Assembly: GCA_964520325.1 (NCBI GenBank)
Contig: CAZFOB010000006.1
Span: forward strand, 1-64,000
Source: CAZFOB01 sp964520325
GTDB lineage: Bacteria; Actinomycetota; JAICYB01
Direction: 5' to 3'
Length of the DNA: 64,000 nt
How positions within the stretch are numbered: position 1 is the first letter of the stretch; every line of letters starts with the position of its first letter. The notes below the pieces were generated by a model. It saw only the letters and a program-made list of their open reading frames with translations. It did no database searches and was not told the origin of the DNA. This document shows, one piece after another, positions 26,894 through 34,856 of the stretch. A program made the translations under genes and the position numbers.

Positions 26894-27000
26894 GAAGTTC
26901 AGTAGACGCACGGACGACTTCCCGCCTCTTCCACACCACACTCCGGGTGCAAAGAGGGCATGGCGAAGGCCGAAGTTCAGTAGCTCTACGGACGCTTTCC
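26894..27000. repeat. Pair of imperfect 29-bp direct repeats
   Basis: gaagttcagtag begins both units, at 26894-26922 and 26972-27000. 23 of 29 bases match, and the starts are 78 nt apart. Both also share acggacg and ttcc at the same offsets. No third copy was seen nearby. The function is unknown. Confidence 0.5.
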
Positions 27001-27201
27001 GTGTTCGCCGCCGTGAGAATCGGAGACAGGCAGAACGCTCGCGTCGTTGGTCCAGCCAATTGCCGCTTGAGGGAGGTGGGAGATGAGGCAACGCCAGGGT
27101 AGCTTCGGCGACAGCCGGCTGGAGGCGACCCCTTCGACGCGAGCAGTCGGCCGGGCCTGTAGGTGGACGCATCCATTCGACACAAGACAGAAGGGACCGA
27201 G

Positions 27202-27729
27202 ATGGTTTTCCAAAGAAGAACTGCAGTTGTCCTGCCATTCCTCTTGGCACTACTAGCGGTCGTGAGCGGCCTCCTTGCCGCGGTGAGTCCAGCAGCCGCG
27301 GCGGGTGGCGAGCCGTTTGACGGCACCTTCACCGCTGAGGCCGTTCGGCCTCCCACTTGCACGTCTCCCGTCGGCTTCTGCACGCACGGTGTTCTCGCCG
27401 ACGGCAATGGGCGCCCCGTCGCTACATACGACTTCACGATGCTCACGAACGAGCCGACGGGGAACGGGACCGAGTTTCGTTTCACCGGCCGAAGCTTGAT
27501 CACCAAGACGGCCGCGCCGTACGGCAGCATGACCGGCCGGGACGAAGGCGTGATCGAGTTCCGCGCACCGGGTGGTTCCCCGTTCACAACCCGCGTGCAT
27601 GTGACGGACGGTACCGGTGCCTACGTTCGCGCCCACGGGCTTATCACTGCGACAGGCTTCCTCGATCTCGTGACTGGAGCAACGGCCGGTACTTACGTGG
27701 GGACGATCAGCCGTGCGGACCAAGGCTGA
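27202..27729 (+). CDS. Secreted beta-barrel-like protein, unknown function
   Basis: 175-aa exported protein. A Sec signal peptide is clear: basic QRR, hydrophobic VVLPFLLALLAVVSGLLAAV, and a likely cleavage after SPAAAA. The mature part is strand-rich with FDGTFTAEAV, a CTSPVGFCTHG disulfide candidate, and a C-terminal run of Gly-rich strands (DGTGAYVRAHGLITATG, GTYVGTISR). That run resembles allene-oxide-cyclase/dirigent-like barrels, but the resemblance is weak. I prefer the ATG at 27202, which has AAGGGA upstream, to the upstream start at 27163. It lies between comM fragments. Confidence 0.7.
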   Translation: MVFQRRTAVVLPFLLALLAVVSGLLAAVSPAAAAGGEPFDGTFTAEAVRPPTCTSPVGFCTHGVLADGNGRPVATYDFTMLTNEPTGNGTEFRFTGRSLITKTAAPYGSMTGRDEGVIEFRAPGGSPFTTRVHVTDGTGAYVRAHGLITATGFLDLVTGATAGTYVGTISRADQG

Positions 27730-27852
27730 TCAGCGGGTCATCGGGCCTCGACAGCAAGCCGAAAAGGCCGCCGGCGGCGATGATGCCCTTGGCTGAACAC
27801 AAACGAATCGATCCCTGGTCCCGCCTCGGCATGCACACCAGACTCGTGCTCG

Positions 27853-27957
27853 CCGTCCAGCACGGCACCCCAAGCGCGCGCGAGCATGCGCATCTCCACG
27901 ACTCAGGGGGAAGGCCTTGGGGAAGGCCGTCCGAACCGTAGCGCGAGGCGCCGACAA
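27853..27957 (-). pseudogene. comM 5'-end fragment, older copy
   Basis: This segment aligns with 24877-24980, which is the first codons of comM plus about 70 nt of its upstream DNA. It includes the shared core gcgcgcgagcatgcgc around the comM start codon. Identity is clearly lower than in the other copies, with several indels. The match ends after gccgacaa, the same upstream boundary as in the other 5' copy. Confidence 0.85.
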
Positions 27958-28111
27958 TCGGTGCACGGACGGCGGCAACGGAGAAACCGTCGGCGTGACC
28001 TGTACCGAGCGCGACATCGTGTGGACCTCATGGACCCACCACGTCGACGAGCCTCGGGGTATCGCGTCTTGAGGGGAACACAAGTCGTGGAGATCAACGA
28101 GGGTGGCGCGG

Positions 28112-29008
28112 ATGGTCTCGACGGCGATGGCGTTGCGCCGCTGTAGCCGGGCCGCTGCATGGGCGTTGATCCTCACGTTGGCGAGCGCCTGCACAGACTC
28201 GACATCGGATCGAACGACGCGGAAGCCGGCGCGTGCCCGCGCGACGGACGCCATCACCACCCTGACCGAAACCTTCGAGCGGGACGGGCGCTCCCTGCGC
28301 ACGACGATCTGGGCCCCCGAGGGCGACGGGCCGTTCCCGATCGTGCTCTTCAGCCACGGTTTAGGCGCACTCCCCGAGAGCTTCCGGCCGCTCTTCGAGG
28401 ACTGGGTACACGACGGATTCGTCGTCATCGGACCGACCTACCCGCACACGAACGGACGCGCCGCCACGAACCCGCGGGATCTCGTGAACCAGCCCGCCGA
28501 CGCCTCGTTCGTCCTCGACTCGGTGATCGAGCTCGCGTCCGATCGCGACGACCCGCTGTTCAGAAGGATCGACCCCGAACGGATCGGCGCGGTCGGCCAC
28601 TCGATGGGCGGCATGACCACGGTTGGCCTCGCCAGCACGTGCTGCGCGGACGAGCGCGTCGATGCGGGCGTGGTCTACGCCGGCGACGCGACGGGATTCG
28701 GGAACGACAGCTTCGTCCGAGATGCGCCGCCGCTCCTCTTCATCCACGGCGACGCCGACGCCGTCGTGTCCTACGAGAGCGGACGCGGCGCCTTCGAGGA
28801 CGCGACCGGACCGAAGGCCTTCATCACGCTGGACGGCGCCGATCACACGGGGCCGTTCTTCGACGACTCGGGGAGACACGGTGCGGTCGTATCCGCGACC
28901 ACGCTCGCGTTCCTGCGATGGACGCTCCGGAACGACGACCGTGCCCTCGAGGACCTCCGGCGCGCCGCGCGTAGCGACACCGTTCGCTTCGACGACGACC
29001 TCTCCTAG
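28112..29008 (+). CDS. Alpha/beta-hydrolase lipoprotein
   Basis: 298-aa predicted lipoprotein hydrolase. The N-terminal segment ALRRCSRAAAWALILTLASAC gives a lipobox Cys near residue 27. The hydrolase core has the oxyanion region VLFSHGLGA, nucleophile elbow AVGHSMGGMTT (Ser), acid LLFIHGDADAVV (Asp) and catalytic His in LDGADHTGPFF. The segment DGPFPIVLFSHG and overall size resemble the dienelactone hydrolase/PAF-acetylhydrolase-like group; the substrate is unknown. I chose the ATG at 28112 because GAGGG lies 8 nt upstream; starts at 28103 and 28127 are also possible. Confidence 0.82.
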   Translation: MVSTAMALRRCSRAAAWALILTLASACTDSTSDRTTRKPARARATDAITTLTETFERDGRSLRTTIWAPEGDGPFPIVLFSHGLGALPESFRPLFEDWVHDGFVVIGPTYPHTNGRAATNPRDLVNQPADASFVLDSVIELASDRDDPLFRRIDPERIGAVGHSMGGMTTVGLASTCCADERVDAGVVYAGDATGFGNDSFVRDAPPLLFIHGDADAVVSYESGRGAFEDATGPKAFITLDGADHTGPFFDDSGRHGAVVSATTLAFLRWTLRNDDRALEDLRRAARSDTVRFDDDLS

Positions 29009-29061
29009 GTCGGTACACCGCCGGACGCAGAGCGCACAAAGCCGTATCCGGAGCTCTTGCG

Positions 29062-29679
29062 TTAGTAGATGAAGACGGGCATACCGATGGGAAGCGCGTC
29101 CTTCTTCCACAGCCAGTCCATCGTGGCATCCGTCACACGGACGCAGCCGTGCGATGCGGCATAGTTCGGCACGCTGTGGTACCCGTGGAATGCAGCCGTC
29201 CGCCAGAAGTACTTCGGTCTCCACATACCGGACGGTCGTCTCCCGTCGTGCTGCCGGTAGATCCGGTGGTGGCCGAACTTCGTCATAGTCGACGGCTTCC
29301 CCGTCGACGCGTCCATGATCCATAAGACCTTCCGGTCCTTCACGAGCAGGACGACCTGTCGCGACCGATCGACCTCGACGACGCGCTCCGTGACGGTGCT
29401 CCGAGCGTTCGGCCGCACGCCCTTCTCGATCGCCTTCTTCGTCGGACCGTCAAGCGTGCCGTTGCGTGGGAGACCCGCGACCTTCTGGATCGCAGTGACG
29501 GCGTGTCGGGTGTCGTTGTCCTCGATGCCGTTCGCGACTGGGAGCCAGTAGCCGAGCTCGACGAGGAGCACCTGATAGTGCTTCACACGTTGCGGATCGG
29601 CAGCCGCCCTCGCGGGGCCAGGCAGGGCAACGGCGACAAGGGTTCCAATGACGGCTCCAACCGCCAGCTTCGTGCGCAT
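29062..29679 (-). CDS. L,D-transpeptidase (YkuD) with peptidoglycan-binding-like domain
   Basis: Secreted enzyme predicted to make 3-3 crosslinks in peptidoglycan. A signal peptide (GAVIGTLVAVALPGPARA) is followed by a PG_binding_1-like repeat at about 30-90 (YQVLLVELGYWLP, HAVTAIQKVAGLPRNGTLDG). The YkuD domain occupies 100-205 with the catalytic SHGCVRVTDATM and an upstream HGYHSVPNY. 205 aa. GTG at 29682 lies directly before the chosen ATG. It stands between comM remnants and the hydrolase, and converges with the latter. Confidence 0.9.
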   Translation of the reverse strand: MRTKLAVGAVIGTLVAVALPGPARAAADPQRVKHYQVLLVELGYWLPVANGIEDNDTRHAVTAIQKVAGLPRNGTLDGPTKKAIEKGVRPNARSTVTERVVEVDRSRQVVLLVKDRKVLWIMDASTGKPSTMTKFGHHRIYRQHDGRRPSGMWRPKYFWRTAAFHGYHSVPNYAASHGCVRVTDATMDWLWKKDALPIGMPVFIY

Positions 29680-29765
29680 CACGTCACAAGGTATGTACCC
29701 ACTGGCCTAAACCTGAAGCGCTCCGGGGAAACGGACCGCGGGGAGCCACTCCCGGTCGGACGAGC

Positions 29766-30092
29766 CAGATTCGCGGTGATCCGTTGCATCGGCTAGGACT
29801 AGTCGAGGCCTGGGTGGCCTAATCGCGTCGGACTCGTGGCGCGCTTCGGGCACGGTTGCATCGGGCAGCCCGGAGACCACCGTGCTCGAGCCTCATGCAC
29901 CGTTTCTTGACATCGGCAGTCCGACAACAGTGAACGCCGGTAGTCCCGAGTTGATGTCGACCTCGACGTGGACGGAACGGCTTGGACCCCTCGAGCATTG
30001 CACCCCATGCGCGCGCGAGCATGCGCGACTCCTGTTCGGGGGGAAGTGCTTGTGGGGAAGACCGAGTGAACCTTAGCTCAGAGCACCGACAA
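29766..30092 (-). pseudogene. Decayed comM 5' region, composite of at least two partial copies
   Basis: Three blocks match comM in the same orientation. 29766-29792 matches 24707-24733. 29840-29883 matches 24778-24818 loosely. 29913-30092 matches 24797-24980 closely, including the start codon and about 70 nt of upstream DNA. The middle and last blocks cover overlapping parts of comM, so two different copies are superimposed. The reading frame is broken by a missing G near 29977. The match stops exactly after gcaccgacaa, as in comM's own upstream region before divergence. Confidence 0.9.
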
Positions 30093-30199
30093 ACGGTTTG
30101 CCAAGCGAGCCCCTTCCCACGCGGACGGGATGGTTGTGTCCACGATCTGCTATGTCCAGGTGTCGCCAGCGTCGTCACCTACGCAGAGCAGAATGACCC

Positions 30200-30460
30200 G
30201 TGCCTCGGATAAGCGAGTTCTACGGCATCGTCATCTGGATGTATCGACCCGATCATCCGCCTCCGCACTTCCACGCTCAATATGGCGAGCACTGGGCGCG
30301 GATCGAGATCGAGTCTCTACGCGTCCTTGCCGGATCGTTGCCACGTCGAGCCCTGCGGCTCGTGCGCCAATGGGCCAGCATCCACGGAGACGAGCTACGA
30401 AACGACTGGGCGCGAGCCCAAGCGCTTGAGCCTCTCGAACCGATCGAGCCCCTGCCGTAG
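30200..30460 (+). CDS. DUF4160 family protein
   Basis: 86-aa protein with the typical DUF4160 opening: ISEFYGIVIWMYRPDHPPPH then FHAQYGEHWARIEIES, followed by a helix LPRRALRLVRQWASIHGDEL. A GTG start fits the conserved N-terminus. DUF4160 genes frequently sit next to DUF2442 genes, as here 9 nt downstream, and the pairs are suspected toxin-antitoxin-like modules; the biochemical role is not established. The C-terminus is Glu/Pro-rich. Confidence 0.85.
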   Translation: MPRISEFYGIVIWMYRPDHPPPHFHAQYGEHWARIEIESLRVLAGSLPRRALRLVRQWASIHGDELRNDWARAQALEPLEPIEPLP

Positions 30461-30469
30461 GATGAGTGC

Positions 30470-30742
30470 ATGGAGTTGACTGTGACAGCCGTCGAGCCGT
30501 TGGATGGTTACCGGCTGCGGCTCACCTTCAACGACGGAGTCGTCCGCGAAATCGACGCTTCATTCCTGCTGCGTGGGTCCTTGGGAGAAGATCTGAAGGA
30601 TCCCGGGTATTTCCGAAAGGTCCGAGTCGATGCCGCGTCGCGCACCATCGTGTGGCCGAATGGGCTCGACCCCGATCCTGATCTGCTGCACGGCGATTTC
30701 GAGCCCACGATGCCTCCGCGCAGGACGACAAGCAGCCGCTAA
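30470..30742 (+). CDS. DUF2442 family protein
   Basis: 90-aa protein of the DUF2442 fold: VTAVEPLDGYRLRLTFNDGV, REIDASFLLRGSL, and the conserved end IVWPNGLDPDPDLLHGD. It follows DUF4160 by 9 nt and is probably cotranscribed, forming the usual pair. The last ten residues (PPRRTTSSR) are basic and not conserved. A possible role as the neutralising or DNA-binding partner is inference. Confidence 0.87.
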   Translation: MELTVTAVEPLDGYRLRLTFNDGVVREIDASFLLRGSLGEDLKDPGYFRKVRVDAASRTIVWPNGLDPDPDLLHGDFEPTMPPRRTTSSR

Positions 30743-30860
30743 CCACGGAACGTACCTCGGCGCGGTTGCGTGGGTGGAGGCCAATAGCTCGGTCGGCAAC
30801 GGGTCGTAGCATCAGAACCGTCCTTCCCCATCGCCTCCCCACGACATCTGGAGGTTTACG

Positions 30861-31250
30861 ATGTGTGCCATGGACGCTCGCCGCCTGGAGCTTTACGAGC
30901 TGCTCAAGCCGAAGCTCGAAGAGGAGCCCGCACGTGCGCTCGTCCTCGCCCTTCCGGCGGATCCCGACCGCCTCGCCACCAAGGACGACATCGCCGGGAT
31001 CGGGGACGACATGGCGGGGATCGTACTGAGTCTGGGTCAGCGGATGGACCGCATCCAGGAGGGGATGGATCGCATGGAGGAGAGGCTCATCGAGCGGATG
31101 GATCACATCCAGGAGAGCCTCGTCGAGAGGATGGACGCGCGGCTGGCGCAGCAGGACGCCACACTCACGCGACGCATGGTCACGATCATGGGTGCATGGA
31201 CGATCCTCACCGGATCAACGATCGGCTGGGTCGCGGTCCTGCTTCGTTGA
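30861..31250 (+). CDS. Coiled-coil protein with C-terminal membrane anchor
   Basis: 129-aa protein. Residues 1-45 are helical (YELLKPKLEEEPARALVLAL). Residues 50-105 form a Met/Arg/Glu-rich heptad stretch (DRIQEGMDRMEERL repeated with variations). Residues 106-128 form a single hydrophobic anchor (IMGAWTILTGSTIGWVAVLL). GGAGG precedes the ATG. The layout resembles DUF1640/CCDC90-like and other small tail-anchored coiled-coil proteins found beside mobile or toxin-like genes. The function is unknown. Confidence 0.75.
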   Translation: MCAMDARRLELYELLKPKLEEEPARALVLALPADPDRLATKDDIAGIGDDMAGIVLSLGQRMDRIQEGMDRMEERLIERMDHIQESLVERMDARLAQQDATLTRRMVTIMGAWTILTGSTIGWVAVLLR

Positions 31251-31257
31251 CGATCTC

Positions 31258-32145
31258 GTGACAACGGATCGTTGGACGGCGCCTGATCTCTCGGGGCAGG
31301 TCGCCGTCGTGACGGGCGCAAGCCGGGGCGTCGGGCGAGGGATCGCCGACGTGCTCGCCGACTGCGGAGCCAAGACGTATCTGGTGTCAAGGAGCGCGAA
31401 CACTGCGCCGCCCGGCAGGACGGGAACCCTCCAGGAGGTCGCCGACGGGATCACGTCGCGCGGCGGTGAAGCCATCGTCGCTCCTTGCGATCTCAGCGAC
31501 GACGAGGCGGTAGGAACACTCTTCGATCGGATCACCCGCGAGGACGGACACCTCGAGATCCTGGTGAACAACGCGGTGGCATGGGAGCACGAGTCGCCCG
31601 AGGAGAGCATCGCCGGGATGGCGCCCTTCATGTACCAGCCGCCGTGGCACGCCCCGCGCTGGTGGTGGGACGACAACTTCAACGTCGGTGTGCGATCACA
31701 TTGGCTCGTCACGAACGCCGCCGCGCCTTTGTTCATCAAAGGGCGTCGCGGGGTCGTCTTCTTCACGAGCGAGCTGCGACCGCGCGGGCCAGGCGAACAG
31801 GAGCTCGTTCTCGACCTTCGAGGGACAGTCGTCGAGCGGATGGCGCTCTTGATGTCGCTTCATCTTCGTCCTCATCAGGTGAGTTCGATCCTGCTCTATC
31901 CCGGCTTCACTCGCACCGACGTGATCGAGCGATCGTTCGAACAAGGAAGCGACTACTTCAAGGGCTGGACACGGGAGCAGTACGAAGAGAAGACGTGCTC
32001 CCTGCAGTACGTGGGACGGGCGGCAGCATCGCTCGCTGCGGATCCGAAGCTCCTTGATAAGAGCGGCCAGGTCATCACCGCGATCGATGCCGGGACGGAG
32101 TACGGCTTCACCGACGTTACCGGCGCGACGCCAGTCCCCTTGTAG
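31258..32145 (+). CDS. Short-chain dehydrogenase/reductase-like protein lacking the YxxxK pair
   Basis: 295-aa Rossmann-fold protein of the SDR superfamily. The cofactor loop VVTGASRGVGRGIADVLA and NNAVAWEH are clear, and SDR order is kept to the C-terminal extension. The catalytic site is altered: the usual Tyr-x-x-x-Lys segment aligns with LRGTVVERMALLMS, so Tyr and Lys are both missing, while the preceding Ser (FFTSELRP) may remain. A WWWDDNF segment before it is also unusual. Likely non-dehydrogenase or divergent. GTG start 7 nt after the preceding gene. Confidence 0.8.
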   Translation: MTTDRWTAPDLSGQVAVVTGASRGVGRGIADVLADCGAKTYLVSRSANTAPPGRTGTLQEVADGITSRGGEAIVAPCDLSDDEAVGTLFDRITREDGHLEILVNNAVAWEHESPEESIAGMAPFMYQPPWHAPRWWWDDNFNVGVRSHWLVTNAAAPLFIKGRRGVVFFTSELRPRGPGEQELVLDLRGTVVERMALLMSLHLRPHQVSSILLYPGFTRTDVIERSFEQGSDYFKGWTREQYEEKTCSLQYVGRAAASLAADPKLLDKSGQVITAIDAGTEYGFTDVTGATPVPL

Positions 32146-32173
32146 GCAACATCGCGGGCAGGCGGGCTCGTCC

Positions 32174-32727
32174 TCACCAGATCCGTACCCGCTGGCATTC
32201 GATGGTCAACGACATCTCGAGGTCGAGCGGCGGCGTCTGCGGCAGTCGCAACACCATGACTCCGCGTTGTTCGGGAGTAGGTATCAATCCGTGCTCGCCC
32301 CGCCCGGCCAGCGCACCGCGCCAGACTTCCCACCCCAACCGCTCGTAGAACCCGTGCCGCTCAGTCTCCAGACACGCGATTCGTAGTCACCTATGTCCGC
32401 GGCCAATCGACGTATGACAGCGCTCGCACAACCGCGGGACTGGAACTGCGGTAACGTCGAGACCGCGTCGACGTAAGCGGTCTTCAGCTCGCGTTGACCT
32501 TCGGGTTGCGCCCAGCGCGTCGTCACCACTGCATGGCTCACGAGCTCGACCCCCAGGTACGCCAGAAAGTGGCGTCCGCCCGATGGGATGAAAATGGTGA
32601 AGAGGTTCTTGAAGTCTTCGTTGTCGTGCGCTGCAATGCACACGTCGATGATCGACGATCGTTGGTCGCCGCTCAGTTCCTCGGTCGCCAGCATTTTGAC
32701 GACGATCGAACCCGCCTCAGGTGCCAT
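32174..32727 (-). pseudogene. AAC(2')-like GNAT acetyltransferase with one frameshift
   Basis: From the ATG at 32727, which has a strong AAGGAGGA upstream, the frame encodes a GNAT domain through LPQFQSRGCASAVIRRLAAD and then stops at 32284. One missing base near 32378-32384 restores the rest in another frame: ACLETERHGFYERLGWEVW, then GLIPTPEQRGVMVLRLP and an end TIECQRVRIW at 32174. The rebuilt length (184 aa), the domain order and the C-terminal Trp match aminoglycoside 2'-N-acetyltransferases (about 181 aa) as I know them. Whether it is a real frameshift or an assembly error is open, and so is the substrate. Confidence 0.8.
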
Positions 32728-32820
32728 TGACGAATCCTCCTTGATGGCGGAAGCACTCTTGGTCACGATAGGGAACATGCTTGAAGGCTCTGTGTGAACG
32801 ACGGCCGGCCGGCGTAAAGA

Positions 32821-34005
32821 TCAGATCCGAAACGGCTCGAGCTTCTGCTCGTCGAGCTCGATGCCGATACCGGGACGGTCCTCGAAGATCAGGTCGCCTT
32901 CCTCCCAGCGGAATGGCTCGGTGACGATCTCGTCGAAGAACCCGCGGGATTTGTAGATGCTCTCCTGTATGAGGAAGTTGGGGACGTTGACGTCGATCTG
33001 CATGGCCGCCGCGGTGATAACCGGTCCTCCCCACACGTGTGGCGCCATCAGGACGTAATGAGCCTCGGCGAGCGCGGCGATCTGCTTGGCGGCGGTGATC
33101 CCACCGCAGCTGCCGAGATCGGGCTGGGCGAAGTGGCACGCGCCAGCAGCGAAGAGCTTCTGGAAATCGTGGACGTAAGCCAGACGCTCACCTGTCGCGA
33201 TCGGGATCGATGTATTCGCCGCGATCCTGCCCATCTCCTCGAAGTTCTCGGGTGGACATGGCTCCTCGAGCCACAAGGGGTCGTACTTCTCCAGCCGCTT
33301 GGCGAGCCTGCGCGACACCGATGGGGTGATCTGTCCGTGGGTCCCGATCAGGATGTCAGCACGATTGCCGACGGCGTTTCGGATCGCCTCGATCGTGCGC
33401 TCCGCTCTGTCGTACTCCTCCATCGTGATCTCCCACGGACTGACTGGGAGGATGCCCGGGAGCGTGTAGTAGAGCGGGTCCAGCTTCACCGCGGTGAAGC
33501 CTTCGTCGACGAGCTTGGAGGCGACCTCGCCTACGCGCTTCGGATTGTTCGACCAGTTGGACGCTGATGCTGCGAGTCCACCTTCATCGTCTGTATCGAA
33601 GAGGTAGGTGTAGGTGCGGATGCGATCGCGGTAACGGCCGCCGAGAAGGTCTGCCGCCGGCACACCGAAGTGCTTCCCACAGATGTCCCACATCGCGATA
33701 TCGAATGCGCTGATGATCCCTGTGATGAAGTAGTCGGTGTGCTGCGAGGACAGCCCCGCGTACATGACCTTGTTCAACGCATCGCGGTTCATCGGATCGC
33801 GTCCGTTGAGGTACCGCTTGAATACACCGTCCACGAGCTGCTCGAAAGCGCGTTCGTGTCCGTACATGCTGAAGAGCACGGCGGTCTCGCCCCAGCCGGT
33901 CAATCCCGAATCGGTCTCGAGCTTGACGAAGTACCAGAAGTAGCCACCGTAGTTGGGCGGCGGTGTCCGGATCGCATACGCGGTCGCCTTCGTCAGCTTC
34001 ATCAT
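32821..34005 (-). CDS. Mandelate racemase/muconate lactonizing enzyme family dehydratase
   Basis: 394-aa enolase-superfamily enzyme, probably a sugar-acid dehydratase. The N-terminal capping domain is followed by a barrel with TAVKLDPLYY (Lys at the end of a strand), IGTHGQITPS, LWLEEPCPPEN (Glu metal ligand), PIATGERLAY (Glu) and APHVWGGPV (His near the active site). The WGETAVLF and FDIAMWDICGKHFGVPAADLLGG segments are typical. I chose the ATG at 34005 with AGGAG upstream; the open frame to 34155 is not conserved. The substrate is not determined by neighbours. Confidence 0.87.
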   Translation of the reverse strand: MMKLTKATAYAIRTPPPNYGGYFWYFVKLETDSGLTGWGETAVLFSMYGHERAFEQLVDGVFKRYLNGRDPMNRDALNKVMYAGLSSQHTDYFITGIISAFDIAMWDICGKHFGVPAADLLGGRYRDRIRTYTYLFDTDDEGGLAASASNWSNNPKRVGEVASKLVDEGFTAVKLDPLYYTLPGILPVSPWEITMEEYDRAERTIEAIRNAVGNRADILIGTHGQITPSVSRRLAKRLEKYDPLWLEEPCPPENFEEMGRIAANTSIPIATGERLAYVHDFQKLFAAGACHFAQPDLGSCGGITAAKQIAALAEAHYVLMAPHVWGGPVITAAAMQIDVNVPNFLIQESIYKSRGFFDEIVTEPFRWEEGDLIFEDRPGIGIELDEQKLEPFRI

Positions 34006-34147
34006 TGAACTCCTCTCTCTGGCTTGATGATGCTGATCACAACGCATCCGGCGCCATCTCGGATCTATCGGGCGGCGGTCATTCACCGGTTTTGGTGCAC
34101 GCGATGCGGGGTAAGAGACCGCTGAGCCCGAACTAAGGAGCCCTTCG

Positions 34148-34489
34148 ATGCGCAAGCTGGTGTTGACCGTGATCGCAACGATCGTCCTCGCGTCGGCCGG
34201 GGCGGTTTCAGCGCAGACCGCGACTCCGGTTCCGTCGGCGTCGCCCGCGGTGACACAACCTCCAGTGACGGTCCCGGCAGTACCCTCGGTTCAGCCCGCT
34301 CCTGAGCAACCTGATGCTCCCGACCAAGAGCCCGCACCGCCCGTTACGACCACGGACGACGATGACGACGGGCTCTCGTCGAATGCGATCCTTCTCCTCG
34401 TGCTTGGCGGCGTGGCCCTCTTGCTCCTCATCTTCGCCATCGCCATCTCGCAACGGCGTCGACCCGGGGAGCCGGGCCCGCTGGACTAA
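34148..34489 (+). CDS. Small membrane protein with signal peptide and Pro/Asp-rich linker
   Basis: 113-aa protein with three parts: an N-terminal signal sequence (VLTVIATIVLASAGAVSA), a Pro/Thr/Ala-rich low-complexity linker ending in a TTDDDDDG acidic stretch, and a C-terminal hydrophobic helix (AILLLVLGGVALLLLIFAIA) followed by SQRRRPGEPG. Predicted to sit at the membrane with its linker outside. AAGGAG precedes the ATG. Family unknown. Confidence 0.75.
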   Translation: MRKLVLTVIATIVLASAGAVSAQTATPVPSASPAVTQPPVTVPAVPSVQPAPEQPDAPDQEPAPPVTTTDDDDDGLSSNAILLLVLGGVALLLLIFAIAISQRRRPGEPGPLD

Positions 34490-34528
34490 GGGTCGGTGCT
34501 CGCGTACTTCGCGCCGCGAAGGGGCTGC

Positions 34529-34681
34529 CTAGAGAAGGAAGCTTCCGAACCCGAGGGCCAGTCCGAGCGTGAGGAGGTCGATCCCCACGTCGACCTTCAG
34601 CAGCTTGAGCACGAAGCACACGATCGCCCCGATAAGTAACAACTTCCCGATCCCGAGACCGCCGACGCCACGCCGAGCCAT
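34529..34681 (-). CDS. 50-residue hydrophobic membrane protein
   Basis: Short gene: ATG at 34681, stop TAG at 34529. GGAGG lies 7 nt upstream of the ATG. The product starts MARRGVGGLGIGKLLLIGAI, then a hydrophobic segment with VCFVLKLLKVDV and a second hydrophobic stretch LLTLGLALGFGSFLL. Two membrane segments with a short polar turn are predicted. The strong ribosome-binding site and sensible topology support a real gene. The function is unknown. Confidence 0.6.
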   Translation of the reverse strand: MARRGVGGLGIGKLLLIGAIVCFVLKLLKVDVGIDLLTLGLALGFGSFLL

Positions 34682-34856
34682 CGCATCCTCCCTTTCGTCA
34701 TCGCGCTGTTCCTTCGAGGATACCGACTTGGTTGAGGCGTTCGATCACAGGATGCTCCAGTTCTCGCGGTAGGCATCGAGCCTGGCGTCGGACGGACGGA
34801 GCTCACCAGCGACCCCGTGGTACAAGAACATCCGGCGGTGCGATGCTGAACAGACG

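Noticed and set aside
31020..31150. Repetitive ggatgga segments in the coiled-coil gene as a CRISPR-like array
   Set aside because: They are codon-level heptad repeats inside an open reading frame, without regular spacers.
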